From: Stenotrophomonas mori
GTDB taxonomy: Bacteria > Pseudomonadota > Gammaproteobacteria > Xanthomonadales > Xanthomonadaceae
Length of the DNA stretch: 64,000 bases
Reading direction: 5' to 3'
Assembly (NCBI RefSeq): GCF_023556335.1
Contig: NZ_JAIKTS010000004.1
Location: 310,528-374,527 of the forward strand
The notes under the pieces were generated by a model. It did not search any database, had not been told where the DNA came from, and saw nothing but the letters and a program-made list of their open reading frames with translations. Positions 24,968 through 33,912 of this stretch are shown in pieces. A program made the translations under genes and the position numbers. The stretch's first letter is position 1; the number at the start of each line of letters is the position of its first letter.

Positions 24968-27142
24968 TCAGGCGGGCAGCAGCTCGAAGTCCACCGGCTC
25001 GCCGGTGGCCGACGACGGCGCCACCCACAGATCGAACACGCCCGGCTCGGCCCGGTACGCGCCATCGGCGCCGCTGAAGGCCAGGTGCCCGCGGTCGATG
25101 TGGAACACCACGTCGCGGGCCTCGCCCGGCGCCAGCGCGATCTTGGCGAACGCCTTGAGTTCGCGCACCGGGCGCACCCGGCTGGCAACGCGATCGTGCA
25201 CGTACAGCTGCACCACCTCTTCGCCGGCCACCGCGCCGGTGTTGGCGACGCGGGTGGTGACCACCAGCGTCCCGTCCCATGCCAGCTGTGGGGTGTTCAG
25301 CCGCGGCGCGGCGTAGGCGAAGCGGGCATAGCCCAGGCCATGCCCGAACGGGTACAGCGGGGCATCGGAAATCTCGCGCCAGCGCGACTTGAACTCGGCC
25401 ATGCCGGGCAGTTCCGGGCGGCCGCTGCGGGGGCGGTTGTAGAAGAACGGCTGTTGCCCGGAGTGCTGCGGAAAGCTCACCGGCAGGCGCGCCGACGGGC
25501 TGTAGGCGCCGAACAGGACGTCGGCGACCGCATGCCCGGTCTGGGTGCCCAGGTACCAGGTGACCGCGATCGCCGCGGCATCGCGCACCGCTCCGTGCAG
25601 CGCCAGCGCGCGGCCGTTGCGCAACAGCACCACCAGCGGCGCACCGGTGGCGGCGACCGCCTCGGCCAGGGCCTGCTGCGCGGCCGGCAGCACGATCTCC
25701 AGCCGCGACTGCGCCTCGCCGCTGTAGCGCTGCGGTTCGCCCAGCGCCAGCACCGCCACGTCGGCACGCCGCGCCGCGGCCACCGCCGCCTCGATGCCGC
25801 CGTCCAGCGGCGCTTCCAGCGCACAGCCCGGCACCACCTCCAGCAACGCGGCGGCCTCCAGCGCCGCACGCACGCCGGCTTCCAGCGTCACGTAGCGCGT
25901 CTTGTCGCCGAACAGCGTCCAGCAGCCTTCGAGGTTGTCGCGGTCCTGCGCGAACGGACCGATCAGCGCGATCTTCTGCCCGCCCCTGCGCAGCGGCAGC
26001 AGCGCGCCTTCGTTCTTCAGCAGCACGATCGACCGCCGTGCGGCATCGCGGGCCAGCGCATCGTGCGCGGGCAGGTGCGCCGTGTCGGCCTCGCGCGCCG
26101 GGTCCAGCGAGCGGTAGGGGTCGTCGAACAGGCCGATGGCCTCCTTCAACCGCAGGAGGCGGCGCACCGATGCGTCCAGCACCGCCATCGGCACCTGCCC
26201 GCTTTCCACCAGCCCCGGCAGGTGCGCGCCATAGAAGCCGCTCTGCATGCTCAGGTCGAGCCCGGCCAGGAAGGCCTTGGCGGTGGCATCCCGCTCGTCG
26301 GCGGCATAGCCGTGCGCGATCAGCTCCATGTCGGCGGTGTAGTCGGACACCACCACGCCGTCGAATGCCCATTGCCCGCGCAGCAGGTCGGTCAGCAGCC
26401 AGCGGTTGGCGCTGGCGGGCACCCCGTTGATGTCGTTGAAGGCGGTCATCAGCGTCCGCGCGCCGGCCGCCAGCGCCGCCCTGAACGGGGCCAGGTGGAC
26501 GTCGTGCAGGGTCTGCGGCGACAGGTCCACCTGCGCGTACTCCAGCCCGGCGGCGACCGCGCCGTAGGCGGCGAAGTGCTTGGGCGTGGCCAGCAGCGCA
26601 TCGTGCGCGCGCAGGTCGTCGCCCTGGAAGCCGCGCACCCGCGCCGCGGCGAACGCGCAGCCCAGGGTGACGTCCTCGCCGGACGATTCCGCGCCCCGCC
26701 CCCAGCGCTGGTCGCGGGCGATGTCCACCGCGGGCGCGAACGTCCAGTGGAGGCCCGCCGCGGTCGCCTCGATGGCGGTGGCCCGGGCGCTGCGCTCGGC
26801 CAGCGCCGGCTCGAAGCTCGCCGCCTCCCCCAGCGGGATCGGGAACACCGTGCGCATGCCGTGGATGACGTCGGCGGCGAGCAGCACCGGAATGCCCAGG
26901 CGGCTTTCCTCCACCGCCACACGCTGGATCTCGCGGCCCGCCGCCGCCCCCACGCCGTTGAACAGCGTGCCCACGCGGCCGGCGCGCACCTGCTCCAGCA
27001 CCTGGCCGGCATTGCGCACGTTGGCGTCGGGATTCACGTCCGGCGCGAACGGCCGCACCATGTCGGCGAACACGCCCAGCTGCCCGGCCTTCTCCTCCAG
27101 CGTCATCCGCGCGATCAACGCTTCGATACGGTCGGCTGCCAC
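24968..27142 (-). CDS. Glycoside hydrolase family 3 beta-glucosidase-type enzyme
   Basis: 724 residues starting from GTG 27142 with AAGGA upstream; an ATG at 27106 is the alternative. The N-terminal GH3 barrel contains the KHF signature (188-190) and nucleophile D267 (VVSDYTAD). The alpha/beta sandwich domain (about 350-560) and a C-terminal fibronectin-III-like domain (about 640-715) follow, the BglX arrangement. It lacks the short single-domain architecture and KHFPG...D/H motif of NagZ, so it is a beta-glucosidase/xylosidase type, not the muropeptide NagZ. No signal peptide is visible, unlike periplasmic BglX. Convergent with the dehydrogenase gene. Confidence 0.88.
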   Translation of the reverse strand: MAADRIEALIARMTLEEKAGQLGVFADMVRPFAPDVNPDANVRNAGQVLEQVRAGRVGTLFNGVGAAAGREIQRVAVEESRLGIPVLLAADVIHGMRTVFPIPLGEAASFEPALAERSARATAIEATAAGLHWTFAPAVDIARDQRWGRGAESSGEDVTLGCAFAAARVRGFQGDDLRAHDALLATPKHFAAYGAVAAGLEYAQVDLSPQTLHDVHLAPFRAALAAGARTLMTAFNDINGVPASANRWLLTDLLRGQWAFDGVVVSDYTADMELIAHGYAADERDATAKAFLAGLDLSMQSGFYGAHLPGLVESGQVPMAVLDASVRRLLRLKEAIGLFDDPYRSLDPAREADTAHLPAHDALARDAARRSIVLLKNEGALLPLRRGGQKIALIGPFAQDRDNLEGCWTLFGDKTRYVTLEAGVRAALEAAALLEVVPGCALEAPLDGGIEAAVAAARRADVAVLALGEPQRYSGEAQSRLEIVLPAAQQALAEAVAATGAPLVVLLRNGRALALHGAVRDAAAIAVTWYLGTQTGHAVADVLFGAYSPSARLPVSFPQHSGQQPFFYNRPRSGRPELPGMAEFKSRWREISDAPLYPFGHGLGYARFAYAAPRLNTPQLAWDGTLVVTTRVANTGAVAGEEVVQLYVHDRVASRVRPVRELKAFAKIALAPGEARDVVFHIDRGHLAFSGADGAYRAEPGVFDLWVAPSSATGEPVDFELLPA

Positions 27143-27236
27143 CGTCTGTCTGTCCTTGGGTCTGCGAACGCGATTGAACGCGCGGATTCTACCGTCGGCG
27201 CCGTGAAGCGCGACGGCAGGATCGCGCGCCGCCGGG

Positions 27237-28505
27237 CTAGCCGGCGGCGTTGGCCCCGCGCACGGCCATCAGCATCGCGTCGCTGGACTCCTGGAACACC
27301 CGCAGTTCGAACTCGGGAAGGATCGCCAGCAGGTGGTCGAACACGTCCGACTGCACCGCCTCGTAGTCGTCCCACGCGATGGAGCGGGTGAAGCAGTAGA
27401 GCTCCAGCGGCAGCCCCTGCGGGGTCGGCGCCATCTGCCGCACCAGCAGGGTCATGTCCTGGTGGATGCCGGGATGACTGCGCAGGTAGCGCTCCACATA
27501 GGCGCGGAAGGTGCCGAAGTTGGTCATGCGGCGGGCATTGACCTCCTCCGGGTGCGACCGCGCGACCTGGTTGTTCCACTGCTCCAGCTCGTTGCGCTTT
27601 CCAGCCAGGTAGTCGTCGAGCAGGCCGAAGCGTCCCAGGCGTTCCAGGCCCGCCGCGTCCAGGAAGCGCACGCTGTGCTGGTCCACGTACAGCGAGCGCT
27701 TGATCCGGCGGCCGCCGGCCTCCTGCATCCCGCGCCAGTTCTTGAACGCCTCGGTGACCAACTTCTTGGTCGGGATGGTGGTGATGGTCTTGTCCCAGTT
27801 CTGCACCGTCACCGTGTGCAGGGCGATGTCGATCACGTCGCCGTCCGCGTCCTGGCTGGGCATCTCGATCCAGTCGCCGATGCGGATGCGGCCGTCGCCG
27901 CTGATCTGCACGCTGGCCACCAGCGACAGGATCGTGTCCTGGAACACCAGCATCAGCACCGCGGTGGCCGCGCCCAGGCCGGTGACCAGGTAGCGCAGGT
28001 CCACGCCGGCCAGGGTGGCGACGATGGACAGCGCGGCGATCACGAAGATCACGATCTTGGCGACCTGCAGGTAGCCCTTGATCGGCTTGTTGCGCGCGTC
28101 GGGGCGGCGTTCGTACAGCACGTTGGCCGCGTCCAGCGCATGCGCCACCGCCAGGGTCACGGTCAGCACCGCCCATGCCTGGCAGGCGCCGACGACGAAC
28201 CCCACCAGGCCCGGCGGGAGGTCAGGCACCACCTTGATGCCGGCGGCGATCACCTGGCTGGGGACCACGTTGGACAGCCGCGAGATCACCCGCATCAGGT
28301 GGCTGCCGCGGCCGGTCTCGGCACCGGGCAGGTGGCTCAGCAGCCGCCGCAGCCCGCGCAGCAGGACCCGCTTGGTGACCCAGTTGGCGAGGATCGCCGC
28401 CAGCAGCAGGACCGCCAGGGCCAGGCCGGTATAGGCCAGGGGGTAGGACTGCAGGGTGGCCTGCAGGTGGTTCAGCCAAGGTGCCGTGGTTACCGCTGCC
28501 AGCAT
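27237..28505 (-). CDS. MscS-family mechanosensitive channel (YbdG/MscM type)
   Basis: 422 residues. Hydrophobic segments at about 25-45, 75-125 and 145-200 form the membrane part; the pore helix region GAATAVLMLVFQDTILSLVAS precedes the beta domain with IRIGDWIEMP, and the YbdG-type insertion (LYVDQHSVRFLD) and C-terminal alpha/beta domain follow. YbdG-like channels open weakly to membrane tension and report osmotic change. The gene lies 25 bp upstream of folB on the same strand, but they are functionally unrelated. Inner membrane. Confidence 0.88.
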   Translation of the reverse strand: MLAAVTTAPWLNHLQATLQSYPLAYTGLALAVLLLAAILANWVTKRVLLRGLRRLLSHLPGAETGRGSHLMRVISRLSNVVPSQVIAAGIKVVPDLPPGLVGFVVGACQAWAVLTVTLAVAHALDAANVLYERRPDARNKPIKGYLQVAKIVIFVIAALSIVATLAGVDLRYLVTGLGAATAVLMLVFQDTILSLVASVQISGDGRIRIGDWIEMPSQDADGDVIDIALHTVTVQNWDKTITTIPTKKLVTEAFKNWRGMQEAGGRRIKRSLYVDQHSVRFLDAAGLERLGRFGLLDDYLAGKRNELEQWNNQVARSHPEEVNARRMTNFGTFRAYVERYLRSHPGIHQDMTLLVRQMAPTPQGLPLELYCFTRSIAWDDYEAVQSDVFDHLLAILPEFELRVFQESSDAMLMAVRGANAAG

Positions 28506-28530
28506 CCGTTTGCCTCCTTACGTTGTGTTC

Positions 28531-28887
28531 TCAGGGTGCGCGCGTGCGCTCGATCACCACGCCCACCGCACGCGCGCCGCGCACCGCGCCGGGCTTGCTC
28601 AGCTTCAGGCGCAGCCACTGCACATCGAACTCGTCGAGCACGATCCGCGCGCAGCGCTCGGCCAGGGTTTCCACCAGGCCGAAATCGGAGCCGCGCACAT
28701 AGTCCTGCAGGCGCTTGCTGACCGCCTTGTAGTTGAGCGTGTCGGCGATGTCGTCGGTTTCCGCGGGCCGGCGGTTGTCGAAGCCCATTTCCAGATCGAA
28801 CACCAGGGTCTGGCGGATACGCCGCTCCCAGTCGTAGATGCCGATCAGGGCGTCGATCTCCAGCCCCTCGATGAATACCTTGTCCAT
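28531..28887 (-). CDS. folB: Dihydroneopterin aldolase
   Basis: 118 residues from ATG 28887 (MDKVFIEGLEID), giving the normal FolB length. Conserved folate-pathway residues are seen: the E in IEGLEIDALIGIYDWER, the ETLAERCARIVLDEF helix, and the C-terminal LSKPGAVRGARAVGVVIER, with the catalytic lysine in LKLSKPGA. It converts 7,8-dihydroneopterin to 6-hydroxymethyl-7,8-dihydropterin and glycolaldehyde. Xanthomonads and many gammaproteobacteria place folB near tsaD, as here (tsaD ends 88 bp upstream on the same strand). Confidence 0.93.
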   Translation of the reverse strand: MDKVFIEGLEIDALIGIYDWERRIRQTLVFDLEMGFDNRRPAETDDIADTLNYKAVSKRLQDYVRGSDFGLVETLAERCARIVLDEFDVQWLRLKLSKPGAVRGARAVGVVIERTRAP

Positions 28888-28975
28888 TGCGTCCGTCACG
28901 GTGGATGTGGGGACATGGTAACGACCCGCCGGCGAGCCTGCCGTGCACGCGCGCACGCTGCGGGCGCCGCGCCGG

Positions 28976-30013
28976 TCAGGAGGCGGCACGCAGCGGCGGC
29001 AGCGTCGCCATGTCCCAGCGCGGCGTGACCGTCACCTGCGCGGGACTGTGCTGGCCGGCCTGCAGCCGCAGCGCGCCGGCGAACGCGATCATCGCGCCGT
29101 TGTCGGTGCACAGGGCCGGACGCGGGAAACACACGCGGCCGCCACGCTGCCGCGCGGCCTCCTGCAGCCGGGCACGCAGGCGCGTGTTGGCGCCGACACC
29201 GCCGGCGACCACCAGCACCCGGGAGCCGGCCGCATCCAGCGCGCGCTCGCACTTGATGGCCAGGGTATCCACCACCGCATCCTCGAAGCCGCGGGCGATG
29301 TCGGCGCGGGTCTGCGCGCTCTGGTCGCTGTCGCGCCAGGCCAGCAGCACCTGGGTCTTGAGCCCGGAGAAGCTGAAGTCCAGGCCCGGCCGGTCGGTCA
29401 TCGGCCGCGCGAACCGGAACCGCCCCGGCGTCCCGCTCTCGGCCAGCCGGGCCAGCTGCGGGCCGCCCGGATACGGCAGGCCCATCAGCTTGGCGGTCTT
29501 GTCGAAGGCCTCGCCGGCCGCATCGTCCAGGGTCTCGCCCAGCAGCCGGTAGCTGCCGATGGCCTCCACCGCGACCAACTGGGTGTGGCCGCCGGAGACC
29601 AGCAGCGCCACGAACGGCGGCGCCGGCGGGTCGTCCTCCATCAGCGGCGCGAGCAGGTGCCCTTCCATGTGGTGCACGGCGATCGCCGGGACATCCAGGC
29701 CCCAGGCCAGCGCACGCGCGACCCCGGCGCCGACCAGCAGCGCCCCCACCAGCCCGGGGCCGGCGGTGTAGGCCACGCCGTCGATGTCGCCGACCGCGAT
29801 ACCGGCCTCGTCCAGGGTCTGGCGGATCAACGGCAGGGTCTTGCGCACGTGGTCGCGGCTGGCCAGTTCCGGGACCACGCCGCCATATTCGGCGTGCAGC
29901 GCGATCTGGCTGTACACCGCGTGCGCGCGCAGCGCCGCCGCGCCGGACAGGCCGGTGTCGTAGACCGCCACGCCGGTCTCGTCGCAGGAGGATTCGATGC
30001 CGAGGACTTTCAT
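28976..30013 (-). CDS. tsaD: tRNA N6-threonylcarbamoyladenosine synthase subunit TsaD
   Basis: 345 residues from ATG 30013 ([17 protein letters not shown]). The ASKHA-fold N-terminus is typical, and [11 protein letters not shown] holds the metal-binding HxxxH motif; SGGHTQL and PYPGGP nucleotide-binding segments are present. It transfers threonylcarbamoyl to A37 of ANN-decoding tRNAs together with TsaB/E. It is divergent from rpsU, a very widely conserved arrangement, with about 200 bp between starts. Confidence 0.96.
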   Translation of the reverse strand: MKVLGIESSCDETGVAVYDTGLSGAAALRAHAVYSQIALHAEYGGVVPELASRDHVRKTLPLIRQTLDEAGIAVGDIDGVAYTAGPGLVGALLVGAGVARALAWGLDVPAIAVHHMEGHLLAPLMEDDPPAPPFVALLVSGGHTQLVAVEAIGSYRLLGETLDDAAGEAFDKTAKLMGLPYPGGPQLARLAESGTPGRFRFARPMTDRPGLDFSFSGLKTQVLLAWRDSDQSAQTRADIARGFEDAVVDTLAIKCERALDAAGSRVLVVAGGVGANTRLRARLQEAARQRGGRVCFPRPALCTDNGAMIAFAGALRLQAGQHSPAQVTVTPRWDMATLPPLRAAS

Positions 30014-30139
30014 CCCGCCATTGTGAACCCCTCGCCGGCGGTTTACGAACCCGCCCGGGCGCACACATTGGGCCCTGCACTGGGCGCCCGGCGTCCCGCC
30101 TTGGCCGGCCTGCCCGGGACAGGACAGGTATTGCCCCCT

Positions 30140-30166
30140 TGCGCGCTCCCGTGGAGGCGATATAAT
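30140..30166 (+). promoter_or_regulatory. rpsU promoter
   Basis: A perfect TATAAT -10 (30161-30166) with TTGCGC 15 bases upstream as a weak -35. A start site near 30173 gives a leader of about 42 nt, containing a small ACCGGG/CCCGGT hairpin (about 30177-30193) ahead of the ribosome-binding site. Confidence 0.6.
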
Positions 30167-30214
30167 GCGCGGCTCACCGGGCGTGACCCGGTCTCACTGT
30201 GTCCCGGAGATTCC

Positions 30215-30430
30215 ATGCCCAGCGTCAAAGTCCGCGAGAACGAACCTTTCGAGTTTGCGCTCCGCCGCTTCAAGCGCACCTGCGAAAAGGCCGGCGTGCT
30301 GGCCGAGACCCGCAAGCGCGAGTTCTACGAAAAGCCGACCCAGGAACGCAAGCGCAAGGCCGCTGCTGCGGTGAAGCGCCAGCTGCGCCGCACCTCGCGC
30401 GACGTCACCAAGCGTCAGCGCCTGTACTGA
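30215..30430 (+). CDS. rpsU: 30S ribosomal protein S21
   Basis: 71 residues, the normal bS21 length: [20 protein letters not shown] at the N-terminus and a Lys/Arg-rich C-terminus ending VTKRQRLY. It binds the 30S platform near the 3' end of 16S rRNA and helps initiation. The ribosome-binding site GGAGA lies upstream of ATG 30215. First gene of the macromolecular-synthesis block leading to dnaG; a terminator-like hairpin follows it. Confidence 0.97.
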   Translation: MPSVKVRENEPFEFALRRFKRTCEKAGVLAETRKREFYEKPTQERKRKAAAAVKRQLRRTSRDVTKRQRLY

Positions 30431-30480
30431 TCGGACGCAAACGCTGAACGGGGGGCCACGGCCCTCCGCGGCGGAGCAGG

Positions 30481-30511
30481 AGCCGGCACGCGCAAGCGGA
30501 GCCGGCTTTTT
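30481..30511 (+). terminator. Intrinsic terminator after rpsU
   Basis: AGCCGGC (30481-30487) and GCCGGCT (30501-30507) form a 7-bp stem with a 13-base loop, followed by a TTTT run. It lies between rpsU and the yqeY-like gene, so part of the transcripts probably stop here, giving higher S21 output. Confidence 0.65.
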
Positions 30512-30576
30512 GCGTTCCCACCCGGCGACGGAATGCGCCGCGCACGCCCCTACCCGATCCCGCAAGAGGTGATCCC

Positions 30577-31023
30577 ATGAGCCTGAAACAGCAACTGACC
30601 GACGACATGAAGGCCGCCATGAAGGGCGGCGACAAGCACTCGCTGGGCGTGATCCGCCTGATCAATGCGGCGATCAAGCAGCGGGAAGTGGACGAGCGCA
30701 TCGAGCTGGACGACACCGCGGTCATCGCGGTCCTGGACAAGATGGTCAAGCAGCGCAAGGACTCGGTGACCCAGTACGCGGCCGCCAACCGCGAGGACCT
30801 GGCCGCGATCGAGCGCGCGGAGATCGGGGTGATCGAGCGCTACCTGCCGGCCAAGATGGACGAAGCGGCGATCAGCGCGGCGATCGCCGCGGCCATCGCC
30901 GAGACCGGCGCCGCCAGTGCCGCCGACATGGGCAAGCTGATGGGCGTGCTCAAGCCGGCACTCGCCGGCCAGGCCGACATGGGCCTGGTGTCCCGGCTGG
31001 TCAAGCAGGCCCTGGCCGGCTGA
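30577..31023 (+). CDS. yqeY: GatB/YqeY domain-containing protein
   Basis: 148 residues, the usual YqeY length. MSLKQQLTDDMKAAMKGGDK and the R-x-L-x-A-AIKQREVDER helix are typical of the family, whose C-terminal half resembles the tRNA-binding tail of the GatB amidotransferase subunit; GADMGKLMGVLKPALAGQADM-type helices (here ADMGKLMGVLKPAL) end it. The precise role is unknown, but a tRNA-related function is generally assumed. The ribosome-binding site is strong (GAGGTGATC). It lies in the conserved rpsU-yqeY-dnaG order. Confidence 0.93.
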   Translation: MSLKQQLTDDMKAAMKGGDKHSLGVIRLINAAIKQREVDERIELDDTAVIAVLDKMVKQRKDSVTQYAAANREDLAAIERAEIGVIERYLPAKMDEAAISAAIAAAIAETGAASAADMGKLMGVLKPALAGQADMGLVSRLVKQALAG

Positions 31024-31105
31024 TCTCCGCCCCGCCCCCCGGCCACCCGCGCCGGGGCCCGCCCCGTCACGGCCACCGCCGGGAAGGGTGTGCGATCCTG
31101 CAGCC

Positions 31106-31975
31106 ATGGCCCTACCGTCGTCCGATGCCCTGAAGCAGCGCCTGGAGCGGCTGCAGCACAGCCTTCCCGCCACCCTGGTCCGGCGCTTCGTCGAAGCGGA
31201 CGTGATGACCCAGGCGGCGTCGCTGGCGTTCTACACCCTGTTGTCGCTGGCACCGCTGCTGGTGCTGCTGCTGTGGCTCACCGCCTCGCTGTACCCGCCC
31301 GCGCAGCAGGCGCTGATCGGCCAGATCGCCGACCTGGCCGGCAGCAGCGTCGCCGAGGTGGCACGCACGGTGATCGCCAACGCCAGCGCCCAGCCCGACC
31401 TGGGCTCGCTTGCCGGGGTATGGAGCCTGTTGCTGCTGTTCATCGGTGCGACCGTGGTGTTCGCGCAGCTGCAGGGCGCATTGAACCGCATCTTCCGCAC
31501 CGACCTGCAGCGCTTCGACGGCGCCATCGGCTGGCTCCGCAAGCGCATCTTCTCCGCCGGCGTGGTGCTGGCGCTGGGCTTCCTGCTGATCGTGTCGATG
31601 GTCGCCACCACCGCGCTGCAGGTGGTGTTCGCGCACCTGCCTTCGCTGCTACCGGCGGTGGGGTACCTGTCCACCCTGGTGCTGTACGCGCTGGGCTTCG
31701 CCTTCCTCTACCACTACCTGCCGGACCGCCCGGTGGCCTGGCGCCAGGCGCTGGGCGGCGGGGCGATCACCGCGGTGCTGTTCACCCTGGGGCGCTACGG
31801 CATCGGCCTGTACATCGCCAATGCCGCGCCCGGCAGCGCCTACGGCTCGATGGGCACCCTGGTGATCATGCTGGTGTGGATCTACTACGCCAGCGTGGTG
31901 TTCTTCAGCGGCGCGCTGGTCACCGCGGTCATCGACGAGCGCGCCGGCCCGGACGTGCCCGCGCCGGCACCCTGA
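31106..31975 (+). CDS. YihY/BrkB-family inner-membrane protein
   Basis: 289 residues with six hydrophobic helices. The family hallmarks are present: DVMTQAASLAFYTLLSLAPLL near residues 32-52, the RIFRTDLQRFDG loop, and the C-terminal YGSMGTLVIMLVWIYYAS helix. Once annotated as RNase BN, this family is now considered a membrane transporter or virulence-associated protein of unknown substrate. A GTG at 31088 is an alternative start closer to GGGAAGG. It separates yqeY from dnaG, which is not the textbook order. Confidence 0.85.
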   Translation: MALPSSDALKQRLERLQHSLPATLVRRFVEADVMTQAASLAFYTLLSLAPLLVLLLWLTASLYPPAQQALIGQIADLAGSSVAEVARTVIANASAQPDLGSLAGVWSLLLLFIGATVVFAQLQGALNRIFRTDLQRFDGAIGWLRKRIFSAGVVLALGFLLIVSMVATTALQVVFAHLPSLLPAVGYLSTLVLYALGFAFLYHYLPDRPVAWRQALGGGAITAVLFTLGRYGIGLYIANAAPGSAYGSMGTLVIMLVWIYYASVVFFSGALVTAVIDERAGPDVPAPAP

Positions 31976-32003
31976 GTGCCCCGGCCGCCGGCATGACACG
32001 GCA

Positions 32004-32025
32004 CGCCGCCTACATGCAGGCGGCG
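32004..32025. repeat. Perfect 8-bp hairpin between brkB-like gene and dnaG
   Basis: CGCCGCCT (32004-32011) and AGGCGGCG (32018-32025) with a 6-base loop, 28 bp past the stop at 31975. There is no T-run, so it may be a weak or Rho-assisted transcript end. Confidence 0.35.
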
Positions 32026-32161
32026 CGCATGGCATCCTATGCGTCCGCCAAGCCCCCGCTCCCGACGCACCCCACCTTGATCGCACCCCTGCCGGGGCCC
32101 GGCGCGCGCGCGGCCCGCATCCGCGCGCCGGCCGCCGGCGCTGGCGGAACAGACGACTGAA

Positions 32162-33892
32162 ATGGCCAGGATCCCGGACGCCTTCATTGATGAGCTGCTC
32201 GCCCGCTCCGACATCGTCGAAGTGGTCGGCACGCGCGTGCCGCTCAAGCGCCAGGGCAAGGAGTACGCCGCACGCTGCCCGTTCCACGACGAACGCTCGG
32301 CCTCGTTCACGGTCTCCCCGACCAAGCAGTTCTACCACTGCTTCGGCTGCGGCGCGCACGGCACCGCGATCAGCTTCCTGATGAACTACGACCGCCTCGA
32401 GTTCCTGGACGCGGTCGAGGAGCTGGCCAGCCGCGCCGGCATGGACGTCCCGCGCACGGCACCGGCACGCAGCGCGCAGCAGCAGGACGACAGCCGTGAC
32501 CAGTACTCGGCGCTGGATGCCGCCAGCCGCTTCTTCCAGAAGCACCTGGAGGGCAACGCCAAGGCGCTGGCCTACCTGGACGGACGCGGCGTGGATGCCG
32601 ATACCCGCATCCGTTTCTCCATCGGCTACGCGCCGGACGGTTTCAGCGCGCTGAAGGACGCGCTGGGCAAGGACGAGCGGCGCATGAAGCTGCTCGACCG
32701 GGTCGGCCTGTTCTCCAAGAACGACCGCGGCCACGTCTACGACAAGTTCCGCGACCGGGTGATGTTCCCGATCTTCGACCGCCGTGGCCGGGTCATCGCC
32801 TTCGGCGGCCGGGTACTGCAGAAGGACGACGGCCCCAAGTACCTCAATTCGCCCGAGACCGCGCTGTTCCACAAGGGCCGCGAACTGTACGGCCTGTGGC
32901 AGGTGCGCCAGGCCAACCAGAAGATCGAGCGCCTGATCGTGGTCGAGGGCTACATGGACGTGGTCAGCCTGTTCCAGTTCGGGGTCACCCAGGCGGTGGC
33001 GACACTGGGCACGGCGACCACGCCCGACCATGCCGAGCTGCTGTTCCGCAACGCACCGGACGTGTACTTCTGCTTCGACGGCGATGCCGCCGGGCGCCGG
33101 GCCGCGTGGCGCGCGCTGGAATCGGTGCTGCCGCGCATGAAGGACGGACGCCAGGCGTTCTTCCTGTTCCTGCCCGACGGCGAGGATCCGGACAGCATCG
33201 TGCGCAAGGAGGGCGCGGACGGCTTCGATACGCGCCTCGCACAGGCCACCCCGCTGTCGCAGTTCTTCTTCGACGAGCTGGGCGGCGAGGTCAACCTCGC
33301 CACGCTCGACGGCAAGGCGCGCCTGGCCGAGCGGGCGCGACCGATGCTGGCGCAGATCCCCGACGGCGCCTTCGGCGACCTGATGAAGCAGGAGCTGCAG
33401 CGCCTGACCGGCGTCGGCCGCCTGGCCGGGCCGGCAGCCGGCCCCGGCCACCGCCCGCGGGCGGCGGCCGTTCCGGTACAGAAACGCAGCCTGGTGCGGG
33501 CCGCCATCGCCCTCCTGCTGCAGCAGCCGTCCCTGGCGCTGCAGCTGGAGGGCCACCACGCCATCGCCGGCCTGCGCCTGCCCGGCATCGAGCTGCTGCT
33601 GGAGCTGCTGGAGCTGGTGCGGCAGCGCCCGGACATCGCCACCGGCACGCTGCTGCAGCACTTCGACGGCCGCGAGGAACAGGCGGCGCTGCACCGCCTG
33701 GCCGCGGTCGCCCTGCCCGGCGACGAGGCCAGCTGGACCCAAGAGCTGCACGACGCCATCGTCCAGCTGGAGAAGCAGCTGTTGCAGCAGCGCCTGGACG
33801 AGCTGCAGGCCAAACAGCGGCAGCAGGGCCTGGACGAGACCGACAAGTACGAGCTGCGTGAACTGCTCAGGGCGCGCGCGGCGATGCGTTGA
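32162..33892 (+). CDS. dnaG: DNA primase
   Basis: 576 residues, normal length. The N-terminal zinc-binding domain has C39-P-F-H42 and C60-F-G-C63 (CHC2 type). The RNA polymerase domain with YAPDGFSALKDAL and FRDRVMFPIFD-type segments is followed by the TOPRIM acidic motifs: VEGYMDV and the DGDAAG loop. The C-terminal helicase-interaction domain (about 435-576) is Leu/Gln-rich. It synthesises RNA primers at the replication fork with DnaB. rpoD, which usually follows, is absent downstream. Confidence 0.97.
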   Translation: MARIPDAFIDELLARSDIVEVVGTRVPLKRQGKEYAARCPFHDERSASFTVSPTKQFYHCFGCGAHGTAISFLMNYDRLEFLDAVEELASRAGMDVPRTAPARSAQQQDDSRDQYSALDAASRFFQKHLEGNAKALAYLDGRGVDADTRIRFSIGYAPDGFSALKDALGKDERRMKLLDRVGLFSKNDRGHVYDKFRDRVMFPIFDRRGRVIAFGGRVLQKDDGPKYLNSPETALFHKGRELYGLWQVRQANQKIERLIVVEGYMDVVSLFQFGVTQAVATLGTATTPDHAELLFRNAPDVYFCFDGDAAGRRAAWRALESVLPRMKDGRQAFFLFLPDGEDPDSIVRKEGADGFDTRLAQATPLSQFFFDELGGEVNLATLDGKARLAERARPMLAQIPDGAFGDLMKQELQRLTGVGRLAGPAAGPGHRPRAAAVPVQKRSLVRAAIALLLQQPSLALQLEGHHAIAGLRLPGIELLLELLELVRQRPDIATGTLLQHFDGREEQAALHRLAAVALPGDEASWTQELHDAIVQLEKQLLQQRLDELQAKQRQQGLDETDKYELRELLRARAAMR

Positions 33893-33912
33893 TGGACGGA
33901 AGGAGAGGCACG

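Noticed and set aside
24968..27142. NagZ beta-N-acetylglucosaminidase, which would complete a muropeptide pathway
   Set aside because: Length 724 with C-terminal sandwich and FN3 domains and BglX-type nucleophile region; NagZ is a short single barrel.
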